This document shows positions 56,158 through 64,000 of a stretch of 64,000 nt of DNA, piece by piece. The stretch is from Hyphomicrobiales bacterium (GTDB lineage Bacteria; Pseudomonadota; Alphaproteobacteria; Rhizobiales; Rhizobiaceae), in contig UEHQ01000006.1 of the NCBI GenBank assembly GCA_900489925.1, positions 62,001 through 126,000 on the forward strand, read 5' to 3'. Positions within the stretch are counted from its first letter, which is position 1, and each line of letters starts with the position of its first letter. The notes under the pieces are model-generated. The model did not search any database. It had not been told where the DNA came from and was given only the letters and a program-made list of their open reading frames with translations. The position numbers were made by a program, and so were the translations under genes.

Positions 56158-56758
56158 CCATTCCTTTCACGCCTGTGCGAAATCGCCTCGGCAGGCTGAT
56201 TGGGCGCGTCTCTCCACGTGATCTAAAACTCAATGAGGCATGGGGGCCTTGCATCGGGCGCGCACAGCCACTCCTGCGATCCGCTGGTCGGCCAATGCGA
56301 AGCCAGCTATGCCGCCTTGAAAGGCTCTGAACCGCCGACGCCTTATTCAGACTTTGTCGATCATTTGACAAGGCGATCTCGAAGAATTGGACTTTGCGTT
56401 CTGGTCGGCCCGTCTCGTGGTTCGCGAAAATGCCCCCGAACCCAGCGATCGACGTGCCTCGCCTGGGGCCTCAGCGCCCCAGTGTCGGGCGGATAGTCAG
56501 CTCTCTTTGGCAAGCATCGCAACTAAATGCCTTACCCGCTCGTCGCGGTGCGTCGCCCTGATCCGGCCATGGCGCTCGAGCTCCGCCGATCTCGGAGTTG
56601 GCGCTACCGATCGGCTGATCTGGGCAGACCTAGGAACGATTCGTTTAACCATCAGCGGTTTATCAAACCAAAAGGCTCGCTCGAATACGGCGTGTGTCGT
56701 ATTTCTTTGGCGTCACGACAGCCCTAATCCTCCCGCTGCTCGATCATGGGAGGAGCCA
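56158..56758. other. Intergenic region, no supportable gene
   Basis: About 600 bases between the siderophore ATPase and the broken exporter. Open frames on both strands lack start signals and family resemblance. Its 3' end contains the promoter and ribosome-binding site (GGGAGGAG) of the exporter pseudogene. Confidence 0.45.
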
Positions 56759-57375
56759 ATGCCGTTGTCGCTGGAATTATGGGTTTCGTTCGCTATTGCG
56801 ACACTTGCCTTCGCGTGTGTGCCGGGACCGGCCATTCTTTATATGACTGCTCAAACGCTTGCCCACGGCCGGCAGGCTGGGTTGAGGTCCGCGCTTGGCG
56901 TTCACATCGGCTGTTATGTCCACATTGCTGCAGCCGCCATTGGCCTTGCCTCGCTAATCAATCACGCACCGATCGTCTATGATGTTATGAAGTTTGTCGG
57001 AGCAGTCTACCTGGTCTGGCTAGGACTGAGGATGTTTCCTCGCTCTCACGATGGCAGCAAAGAAGCTCACAATCTGCGACCGAACAGTTTGCGCGACAGC
57101 ATTGCCGTCGAGATTCTCAATCCCAAGACGGCGCTGTTTTTTGTTACGTTTCTGCCTCAGTGGATCCGGCGGGTACCATGCCGCCCTGGGCTCAGTGCCT
57201 GCTCCTGGGGTTGTTCGTGAACTGCGTCTTTTCGATAGCGGACATAGCAGCGGTAGGTATCGCCTCCTTCACTCTCGTTCGCTTGAAAGGCCTCGGTGGA
57301 GCATCGATGTTGCCGAAGGGCTGCGGTATGATTCTCATCGGGCTCGGTTTGGCGCTCGCCACCCACCATGCGTGA
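56759..57375 (+). pseudogene. LysE/RhtB-family amino-acid exporter, frameshifted
   Basis: From ATG 56759 (GGGAGGAG upstream) the frame encodes a LysE/RhtB exporter N-terminus: SFAIATLAFACVPGPAILYM, then ALGVHIGCYVHI and the conserved LNPKTALFFVTFLPQW. The frame then runs into unrelated sequence. The expected continuation, DPAGTMPPWAQCLLLGLFVN to the end GLALATHHA, is in the +1-shifted frame from about 57162 to 57375. A one-base loss at about 57161 (TGGAT for TGGGAT) explains it. Together the parts make a full-length exporter of about 205 residues with five to six helices, now probably non-functional. Confidence 0.8.
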
Positions 57376-57884
57376 TTCGATTGCGACGACGGCACCGAAG
57401 GGAAAGTCGGATGGCTGACAGACAGATTTATTGCGATGCGCCGCGATGCCAGAGATCTTAAGCCTGCGCCGCTGCACCTACGGCTTTCATTGTGCCGGAC
57501 TGCGCACCCGGTCACCGTCAATGCGACATCCTCTGAAAAATGTTGGGGAAACTCGTCCTCGCCTCATCCTTGACATGAGCCAGCCCTCTCGCACCGGGCC
57601 GCCAAAAATCGAACCTGCCCACCCGAGCAACTTTCTAATCAAGACAACGGCAATGCGACCAGTCCGCGCCGATTCGACAGCCGACGGGTAGGCAACATCT
57701 AGGGAAATGTTGCCAAGCTCGCATTTACGCTTGAATTGGCGACACTTTGACACGCGGATAAGTAGCGATTTTTCCTGCTCTTTTTTGACGTTTACTCTAC
57801 GTCGATACACTTTTTACGGTAACATCCTTTCCATTATCCTGAAATTATGAGCTAATTTGGCCAATCCACGGACGAGGAGTAGCC
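57376..57884. promoter_or_regulatory. Upstream region of the autotransporter with a perfect inverted repeat
   Basis: GGCAACAT (57691-57698) and ATGTTGCC (57707-57714) are perfect inverted arms over an eight-base centre, about 170 bases before the autotransporter start. The following 120 bases are AT-rich with a possible -35 TTGACG near 57787. The repeat is a good candidate operator. No other gene is supportable. Confidence 0.4.
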
Positions 57885-60467
57885 ATGCGCATTCTTTCGG
57901 CGATGAGATTGACAACGCGGCAAGGTTGTTATTTGCTTGCTGCGCTGGTGTTACTCGATTTGATATCGACCCGACCCATACTGGCTCAGCAGGTCATCGC
58001 CGATGGCGTGACACGCGTCGCCAGCGGCACAATCGATACGGGGGACGTGTTTGGACCGTTTGGCGGAATAGGCGTCCGCGCGATCAACAGCGGCAGAATT
58101 CTCGGGGAAACCGGACTCTCAATCATAACGGGGGGCCTCAACGCGGCTGGGGCAGTCGCCCAGTCCGGCGGCACCGTCATTCTCTCCGACGGTACCACCA
58201 TTCATACCACGGGATATGGCGCCGACGGCATTTATGCGGAGGGAGACGGCTCGGTGGTGACAGCCACGGGAACCGATATCCTGACTGAAGACGACAATTA
58301 TGGCCTGAACGCTGGTACCGGCGCGCGCATCGACTTTCGCAACGGGACCATCAATGCGCTCGTCGGCGTGGGAGCTGCCGCTTTTGACGGTGGTCGTATA
58401 ACGCTGACGGGGAGCCTGATCGAAACAAGACGGGACATCGCTTTGTGGGTCAATCCAGGATCCAGCATCACAGGGGAAGGCCTCACTGTGTTCGCCTATG
58501 CCGCCCAGGGAGCGATCGTTGATCAAGGCTCCCTTTCCCTGACCAACTCCTCGATCACGAGCAGCCTGACGGGGATCCTGATGCAGAACGGAGCCAGCAC
58601 GGTTCTCGATGGCACAGACATATCCACGACAGGAGCTTCGGGACACGGCATTTCTTTGGCTGGGAGCAGCACCCTGATGATGGAAGGTGGTTCGATATCG
58701 ACGGTCGGGGCAACTGCAAGGGGGGTACGTGGCACGACAGGTGTGAACACTGCCACTCTCACCGGGGTTGAGATCGATGCGGCCGCATCATCCGCTATAT
58801 ACGCCGCGACATCAGGCGGAACATTCAACGTCGACCTCATCGGTTCAACGGTTTCGGGTAATCCCCTTGTTCTCGAAATTGCAGGAGGCGCCGCGCTCAA
58901 CCTCGACGCCGTCGGCTCGCAACTCATCGGAGCAGCGTCGACGGCCGCCGGAGGTGTTTCCAATGTTATTTTGTCCGATAGCTCCTTCTGGAACCTGACC
59001 GGAAGCTCGAACCTCACATCGCTTACCAACGACGGCAGCCTCATCCAGTTTTCGCCGCCATCTGATGAGCCGGCGCTATTGGGCAGCTACACGACACTGA
59101 CGGTAAACAGCTACGTTGGAGCCGGAGGCAACATCGGCCTGAATACATATCTGGGAGCAGATGGGTCGCCTTCCGATCTACTCGTTATCGACGGTGGCGC
59201 TGCGGTAGGCACAAGTGGCCTGCTTGTGTCCGATACGACGGGCGGAGGCGCGCTTACAAACGGCAACGGAATCCTGGTCGTGAACGCTGTTAATGGAGGC
59301 ACGACAGGTACAGACGCGTTCCATCTTGCAGGTGCCGTCGTGGCTGGGCCATACGAATACTCGCTCTTCAGAAGCAGCCTCGACGGCTCCGGTCTGCAAA
59401 ACTGGTATCTCCGGTCGGAACTGGTCGGCCCCCCGGATCCCACGCCCGACTACCGCCCGGAAGTCTCGCTCTATGCGGCCGTCCCTGCCATGGGCGCGAT
59501 CTACGGCAGGCATATCATCGATAGCCTGCACGAACGCGTCGGCGATGAGGAGCAGCTCTTCGGCCGCCCTGATCTCGGCAAGGGGGAAACGATAGACGGT
59601 TTGTGGACCCGCGCCATCGGTCACTGGGGGCACCGCGACGGGGATGCCCGCGGCATATATGACGGGGCACCGGAGTTCGATTATCGGTTCGGCGCTCTTC
59701 AAGCCGGGCTCGATCTTTACAGGAATGAGCGGGATGGCATTGCCGACTACGCCGGACTGTATGCAGCATATGGCCACGGGATTATGGACGTGACGCAGAA
59801 CAGACTGATCGGGTCGCGGGATGCTGGCAGCAACGACTTCAACGCATTTTCGCTCGGCGGCTACTGGACGCGCTTCGGTGACGAAGGGTGGTACCTCGAC
59901 GGCGTGTTGCAGGGCACGTGGTATGGAATGACAACCAAGTCCAACCGAGCCACAGAGTTTGGCTTTCCCGACCAGGATATCGATGGCTTCGGGTTCGCCG
60001 CTTCCCTTGAAGGCGGCTATCCCTTCGATCTGGGAAACGGGTGGCAGGTCGAACCACAGGCTCAAATCCTCTGGCAGACGATCTCTTTCGACGACTTCAA
60101 TGACGGCGCCGCCGATATCCGTTACGACACTCTGAATTCGCTTGCCGGGCGGATCGGTGCCCGCCTCGCCAGGACGTGGGAAGCGGAGGCAGCCACGGCG
60201 ACAGAATCTGCCCGTCTTGCGACGGTCTGGGGAAGGGTCAATCTTTGGCGCGAGTTCACGGCGACGGCACAGACGGAAATATCGTCGGCGGATGGCTTTG
60301 TTCCTTTCTCGACGGATCTGGACGAGACATGGATCGAAGTCGGTGTCGGAGCGACTAGGCAGGTTTCGAACAGCACCTCAGTTTACGGAAACCTGAATTT
60401 CAGCACAACATTCGACGGTGACAACTACGCTTGGAACGGCAAGGTCGGTTTGCGTATGAATTGGTAG
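57885..60467 (+). CDS. Autotransporter outer-membrane protein (type V secretion)
   Basis: The 860-residue protein has a signal peptide with a long basic N-region (hydrophobic core LLAALVLLDLISTR, cleavage after ILAQ). The passenger (about 36-540) is rich in Gly, Thr, Ser and Asn with short repeated turns (TLTGVEIDAAASSAIYAA), the pattern of a beta-helix. The C-terminal barrel (about 565-860) starts at GLWTRAIGHWGHRDGDARG and ends with a terminal Trp. It should insert in the outer membrane and display or release its passenger. GAGGAG precedes the ATG. A relic of a related gene lies at 7013-7135. Confidence 0.9.
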   Translation: MRILSAMRLTTRQGCYLLAALVLLDLISTRPILAQQVIADGVTRVASGTIDTGDVFGPFGGIGVRAINSGRILGETGLSIITGGLNAAGAVAQSGGTVILSDGTTIHTTGYGADGIYAEGDGSVVTATGTDILTEDDNYGLNAGTGARIDFRNGTINALVGVGAAAFDGGRITLTGSLIETRRDIALWVNPGSSITGEGLTVFAYAAQGAIVDQGSLSLTNSSITSSLTGILMQNGASTVLDGTDISTTGASGHGISLAGSSTLMMEGGSISTVGATARGVRGTTGVNTATLTGVEIDAAASSAIYAATSGGTFNVDLIGSTVSGNPLVLEIAGGAALNLDAVGSQLIGAASTAAGGVSNVILSDSSFWNLTGSSNLTSLTNDGSLIQFSPPSDEPALLGSYTTLTVNSYVGAGGNIGLNTYLGADGSPSDLLVIDGGAAVGTSGLLVSDTTGGGALTNGNGILVVNAVNGGTTGTDAFHLAGAVVAGPYEYSLFRSSLDGSGLQNWYLRSELVGPPDPTPDYRPEVSLYAAVPAMGAIYGRHIIDSLHERVGDEEQLFGRPDLGKGETIDGLWTRAIGHWGHRDGDARGIYDGAPEFDYRFGALQAGLDLYRNERDGIADYAGLYAAYGHGIMDVTQNRLIGSRDAGSNDFNAFSLGGYWTRFGDEGWYLDGVLQGTWYGMTTKSNRATEFGFPDQDIDGFGFAASLEGGYPFDLGNGWQVEPQAQILWQTISFDDFNDGAADIRYDTLNSLAGRIGARLARTWEAEAATATESARLATVWGRVNLWREFTATAQTEISSADGFVPFSTDLDETWIEVGVGATRQVSNSTSVYGNLNFSTTFDGDNYAWNGKVGLRMNW

Positions 60468-60819
60468 CGGATTTGGCGCGGTTGTTTCTGTCTGGTTCAG
60501 GTCGTGTCGCTCTTTATCATGACGCGAGCTACTAGCAGCGCTTTACGTAGCTTCTTTCGATCGGCGCGCTGCTCTGTCCGTATCGTGACGCCGTCCACGG
60601 CAATAGGAATTCGGCACAGTGCCTTGCGTTTCCTGTTATACAACATGCCAATCCGCCGGAAGAAGGGACGACGAATTTCCCCTACCCTCTTCCATTGCTG
60701 ATACGACGGGGAAAGTCACCATTTCCGCCGCCTCTTCGTAATTTTGAAGTCGGGCAGGGTCTTAACGTCGACACCGCGTACCGACGTAAGTCATCCTCAC
60801 AACGAGAAGGGCTCCGCGC
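60468..60819. other. Intergenic region, nothing recognised
   Basis: About 350 bases between the autotransporter and the aspartoacylase-like gene. No gene is supportable; it likely holds the promoter of the downstream gene. Confidence 0.5.
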
Positions 60820-62010
60820 ATGGCAGATAAACCCCAAAAAGGCATCAAGCGTCGCGATCTGATCAAGGCCTCCATAACGACGGTCGGGGCAGCAACAGCG
60901 CTTTCGGCCAGCAGCATCCCAGTGGCTGCGCAAACCTCATCCTCCACCGAGGCCGGAAAGGGAACGGTATATACCGGAGAGACAATCCAGGGAAAGAAAG
61001 TCGTCAGCGCACTCGACGTCAACGACTTGGAGCCCGGCCGGAGGCACCAGCTGTACTTTCAGGGTGTGCAGATGCGTACCGGAGAGTACTGGTACGTGTC
61101 CGTAGTCGTCGCCAGAGGCACAAACCCAGGAAAACGCGTTGTCCTAACCAGCGGCGTGCACGGCGACGAAATGAGTTCGGTACATACGGTCATGACCGTG
61201 ATGAACAAACTCAATCCGGCACAGATGTCGGGGACGGTGATGGCGGTCACCGATATTTCGCGCCCGGCCATGTTGGCCATCCAGCGCAAATGGCCGAACT
61301 CGAGCAGGAGCATAGATCTGATCGATATGAACAGGGTGTGGCCGGGGAACGAGAGCGGCACCGCGCCCGACCGGCACGCCGCGCTGGTATTCAACCGGCT
61401 CCTGCGGCCGAACGCGGACGCCGCGATCGACTTCCATACCGGGACGACCGGCTTCGAGGTCAGTGCATTCAATATTGCCGACATGGATGTACCGGAGGTT
61501 AAGGCGATGGCCGATCTCTATCCGGTCAGCCAGATCCTCGATATGCCGCAACATGCCTTTCCCACAACCCTGCATAACGCGCTCCTTGCTGCAGGCGTTC
61601 CGGCGATCTGCCCGGAGGTCGGCGCCGCGCGCGCTTTGGACCTCCCGATGATCGCGCAGTTCGTAGAGGGGACAATGAACGTGCTCAAGCAGCACGGGAT
61701 CATCGTCGGTCCAATGGGACGCACTGGCAAGGATGTGCGCGTCTTTATCGGTCGTGGTGCAGTCCCGATTGTCGCAACTGAGGGCGGGTTCATAGAGCAT
61801 CTGGTCGAGCTCAACGACAAGGTCGAGGCCGGCCAGAAGATCGCCATCCAGCGCAACAGCTTCGGTGAAGTGGTCGCGGAATATAAGAGCAGCGTGACCG
61901 GCGAGATCTCGGGCCTGCGCACCGACGTGATGTCCGAACCCGGAGACAACTTGGCGTTTATTTTGTTCGATAAGCCAGTTCCGAACGGCGCGGATACCTA
62001 TCAGGAATAG
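60820..62010 (+). CDS. Tat-exported succinylglutamate desuccinylase/aspartoacylase-family zinc enzyme
   Basis: The 396-residue protein has a twin-arginine signal (GIKRRDLIKASITTVGAAT, cleavage near VAAQ). It is followed by an M14-like zinc amidohydrolase domain: HGDEMSSVHTV (zinc His and Glu), DMNRVWPG and DFHTGTTGFE (third ligand). This is the AstE/aspartoacylase group that removes N-acyl groups from amino acids. Export to the periplasm is unusual for the group. GAGAAGGG precedes the ATG. The receptor-like channel gene follows 190 bases on and may relate to its product. Confidence 0.88.
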   Translation: MADKPQKGIKRRDLIKASITTVGAATALSASSIPVAAQTSSSTEAGKGTVYTGETIQGKKVVSALDVNDLEPGRRHQLYFQGVQMRTGEYWYVSVVVARGTNPGKRVVLTSGVHGDEMSSVHTVMTVMNKLNPAQMSGTVMAVTDISRPAMLAIQRKWPNSSRSIDLIDMNRVWPGNESGTAPDRHAALVFNRLLRPNADAAIDFHTGTTGFEVSAFNIADMDVPEVKAMADLYPVSQILDMPQHAFPTTLHNALLAAGVPAICPEVGAARALDLPMIAQFVEGTMNVLKQHGIIVGPMGRTGKDVRVFIGRGAVPIVATEGGFIEHLVELNDKVEAGQKIAIQRNSFGEVVAEYKSSVTGEISGLRTDVMSEPGDNLAFILFDKPVPNGADTYQE

Positions 62011-62201
62011 TCGGTACGTACAGATCGAGGGTTCTGCGATCTGGAACGCGAGCTGCCTCAAAATTCGCAAGTAGCGAGGTCTTCGAAGTTACGTGCATAT
62101 TTGTAACGACCACTTCCCCAATTTGGCCGCCGCTCCATGTTCAAGACTCTTGAAATCCAATATTAGGTTGGTGCCGGCGGCGGGGACTGGGAACAGGGCG
62201 A

Positions 62202-63353
62202 ATGCGGTGGGTTGTAAGTGCCGTGGCTGCGATGATCGACATTCGCTCGTGGCGGGCGGCGGTGCTTTTGCTGGCCTTCGCCTTTGCACCGATCGCCATT
62301 TCAGAAAGCGTGATAGCAGAAGATTTGCCGCCGGCGTCGCTCGGCTTCCCAGATCGTGAACTTGTGGTCGGGACGAAGGAAGCGCCACCATTCGCGATGA
62401 AGGATGCCGAGGGAAACTGGACCGGCATTTCGATTGATCTTTGGCGCTCAATCTCTCAAAAGCTCGGCATCAGGTTCCGCTTTGTCGAGCAGCCCTCGAT
62501 CCAGCAATTGGTAGACATGACCGCGCGTGGCGATTGCGACCTTTCGGTGGCCGCAATCACCGTTACGGCCGAGAGGGAACGCAGTCTTGACTTCTCGCAA
62601 CCATTTTACGACACGGGTCTTGGTATTGCCGTCGCGGTAGACAGCGTTTCGGTTTGGCATGAAATCCTCCGCACCATGATATCCTTCGGCTTCATGCAGG
62701 CCGCTGGTGCACTTATTGCCATTTCCCTTGGTGTGGGCGCGCTCATTTGGCTCTTCGAGCGCCGCCACAACGAGGACTTCGGCGGCGGCGCAGCAAAGGG
62801 CCTAGGCGCCAGCATCTGGTGGTCAGCAGAAGCAATGACGCAGGCCAGCACCGGACACCGGGGGCCGAAGACACTTGCAGGAAGGATCCTAGCCATCATC
62901 TGGATGGTCGTATCCATCATCACCATCGCGGTTTTCACGGCCAGCGTCACATCGGCACTCACGACCCGTCAAATGCGCGGCATCGTGAACGGATTGGAGG
63001 ATCTACCGGTTGTGCGCGTCGGCGCGGTCACTGGTTCAGCTACGGTCGGATTCCTTGACGGAGAGAGGATCAAACATCAGGACTTCGCCAATGTCCAAGA
63101 TGGCTTCAAGGCTTTGGTAGCTCATAAAATCGATGCTTTCGTATACGATAAACCGTTGCTTGCCTGGACGGCAGAACAGCAATTCGCGTCGAGCGTACGT
63201 GTCCTCGACACTGTGTTCGATCCGCAGAACTATGGCGTAGCGATGCCTACGGGAAGCCGATATCGCGAGGCAATCGATATCGCCATCCTGGAGACAATAC
63301 AGGACGACAAATGGAAGCAGACCCTTTTCCGATATCTCGGCGACGGGAAATGA
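62202..63353 (+). CDS. Ionotropic-glutamate-receptor-like channel with periplasmic binding domain
   Basis: The 383-residue protein splits a type II periplasmic binding fold (lobe 1 about 52-150, including AAITVTAERERSLDFSQPFY; remaining S2 part about 255-383) by a channel insert. The insert has helix M1 (160-187), a re-entrant pore segment (201-222, SIWWSAEAMTQASTGHRGP) and helix M2 (226-252). This is the layout of prokaryotic glutamate receptors such as GluR0. The usual TVGYGD potassium filter is not present. A signal segment precedes it; ATG 62232 is an alternative start. It probably opens or senses on binding a small amino-acid-like ligand. Confidence 0.82.
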   Translation: MRWVVSAVAAMIDIRSWRAAVLLLAFAFAPIAISESVIAEDLPPASLGFPDRELVVGTKEAPPFAMKDAEGNWTGISIDLWRSISQKLGIRFRFVEQPSIQQLVDMTARGDCDLSVAAITVTAERERSLDFSQPFYDTGLGIAVAVDSVSVWHEILRTMISFGFMQAAGALIAISLGVGALIWLFERRHNEDFGGGAAKGLGASIWWSAEAMTQASTGHRGPKTLAGRILAIIWMVVSIITIAVFTASVTSALTTRQMRGIVNGLEDLPVVRVGAVTGSATVGFLDGERIKHQDFANVQDGFKALVAHKIDAFVYDKPLLAWTAEQQFASSVRVLDTVFDPQNYGVAMPTGSRYREAIDIAILETIQDDKWKQTLFRYLGDGK

Positions 63354-63448
63354 GGTGAGCTGTCTGGTGTATCATGTCGAGGAAATGGGCATTTCGGAAA
63401 TCCAAATGGTACGTTCTCCGGGACAGAGTTTCTGTTGGAGGACCGCTC

Positions 63449-63817
63449 CTATTTCCCGATCGACGGGCGTGCGGGAGCTTGGTGGCAGGAGGAGGCTATC
63501 TCGGCAAGAGTGTGAGCGGAACCGGGGGATGCGATGGCGTTCCAACACATTAGCGCGATTTCTTTCCGCTCGAGGTCGCAAAGCGGGCTAGGATTGGCGC
63601 GTCGCCATTTCAGCGTATTTCGGATGCCACCACCGATATACCCTGCGAGCGTCGAGTCCTGAACGTCGGAAAGCAGGCCCTCCCGACGTGCTCCAGCCAT
63701 GATGCTCACGGAGTATTTCGTCACCGCGTCGAAAATCTCGGCGAGCTCCGCCGGCGTGATCAATGGGACGTTCGATAAGTACTCAAACAGTATCGCTCTG
63801 TTCGGGTCACTTGCCAT
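63449..63817 (-). CDS. Hypothetical protein
   Basis: A 122-residue leftward frame with reasonable codon use (ITPAELAEIFDAVTKYSVSIM, then DSTLAGYIGGGIRNTLKWRRA). No signal, membrane segment or known family is recognised, and there is no clear ribosome-binding site. It may be real, or part of a longer decayed gene near the window edge. Confidence 0.35.
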   Translation of the reverse strand: MASDPNRAILFEYLSNVPLITPAELAEIFDAVTKYSVSIMAGARREGLLSDVQDSTLAGYIGGGIRNTLKWRRANPSPLCDLERKEIALMCWNAIASPGSAHTLAEIASSCHQAPARPSIGK

Positions 63818-64000
63818 CGTCGATGTGTTTTGGGTGCTGCTTCAAGGAGAACGGCCATTGCCAATCGCGTCGCTAGCAGAGGACTGCCTGATGTCGCGCG
63901 GATGTTGCTGGAAGTGGCGAAAACCAACAAGTACCGCGGGCTGAGCGCTATATAATGTTTTTGGATCGCCTCCGCCGATCACGCTCGCCCTCAATGCGGC
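63818..64000. other. Right-edge region
   Basis: No complete gene. A short rightward frame of about 32 codons ending at a TAA near 63956 (NRVASRGLPDVARMLLEVAK) follows AAGGAGAA but would need an ATT start; it could be the tail of a decayed gene. Confidence 0.3.

Overview
The window looks like accessory DNA, from a plasmid, chromid or genomic island, of a Rhizobiales bacterium, most likely Rhizobiaceae. The reasons are high-GC alphaproteobacterial codon use, a napEFDABC operon, two cyclase-TolB-TPR proteins of a kind common in rhizobia, several ribose/fructose-type ABC importers, and many small rhizobial-type hypothetical proteins. I see no rRNA, tRNA, CRISPR array, intact insertion sequence, replication gene or other core housekeeping gene.

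Layout. 1-6606: a rightward catabolic cluster with the tail of an HpaB-type flavin monooxygenase, a SnoaL-like protein, two amidase-signature hydrolases, a flavin reductase, a NicX-type 2,5-dihydroxypyridine dioxygenase with its iron ligands intact, and a GMC oxidoreductase. It reads as a pathway for an N-heterocycle (hydroxypyridine type). 6607-7396: non-coding, with the decayed 3' end of an autotransporter gene. 7397-12019: leftward periplasmic nitrate reductase operon. 12575-17863: a dimethylglycine-dehydrogenase-like flavoenzyme, an M20 amidohydrolase and an exported protein. 18112-23231: a sugar ABC importer with a divergent LacI regulator and two palindromic candidate operators between them. 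23535-34603: small genes (acylphosphatase, cold-shock protein, SDR/LysR pair, NUDIX, AraC regulator, second SDR, membrane peptides) and the first cyclase-TolB-TPR protein.

34787-38799: a second sugar importer split across a divergent promoter, with an NAD-dependent epimerase. 39091-45507: an M20 peptidase, the second cyclase-TolB-TPR protein and lutABC for L-lactate oxidation. 45788-47126: an ArsR/AHSA1 pair and a second-copy-type ClpP. 47376-56157: a complete iron-siderophore module (FecI-type sigma, FecR, TonB receptor with STN domain, binding protein, siderophore-interacting reductase, two permeases, ATPase). 56759-57375: a frameshifted LysE exporter. 57885-63353: an autotransporter, a Tat-exported aspartoacylase-like enzyme and a periplasmic binding protein with an inserted ion-channel pore (prokaryotic glutamate-receptor type). 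The right edge holds one unrecognised gene.

The observations I rate highest are the ring-cleavage cluster with its unusual pair of amidases, the glutamate-receptor-like channel whose pore lacks the usual potassium filter, and the autotransporter relic at 7013-7135 that matches the intact autotransporter 50 kb away.
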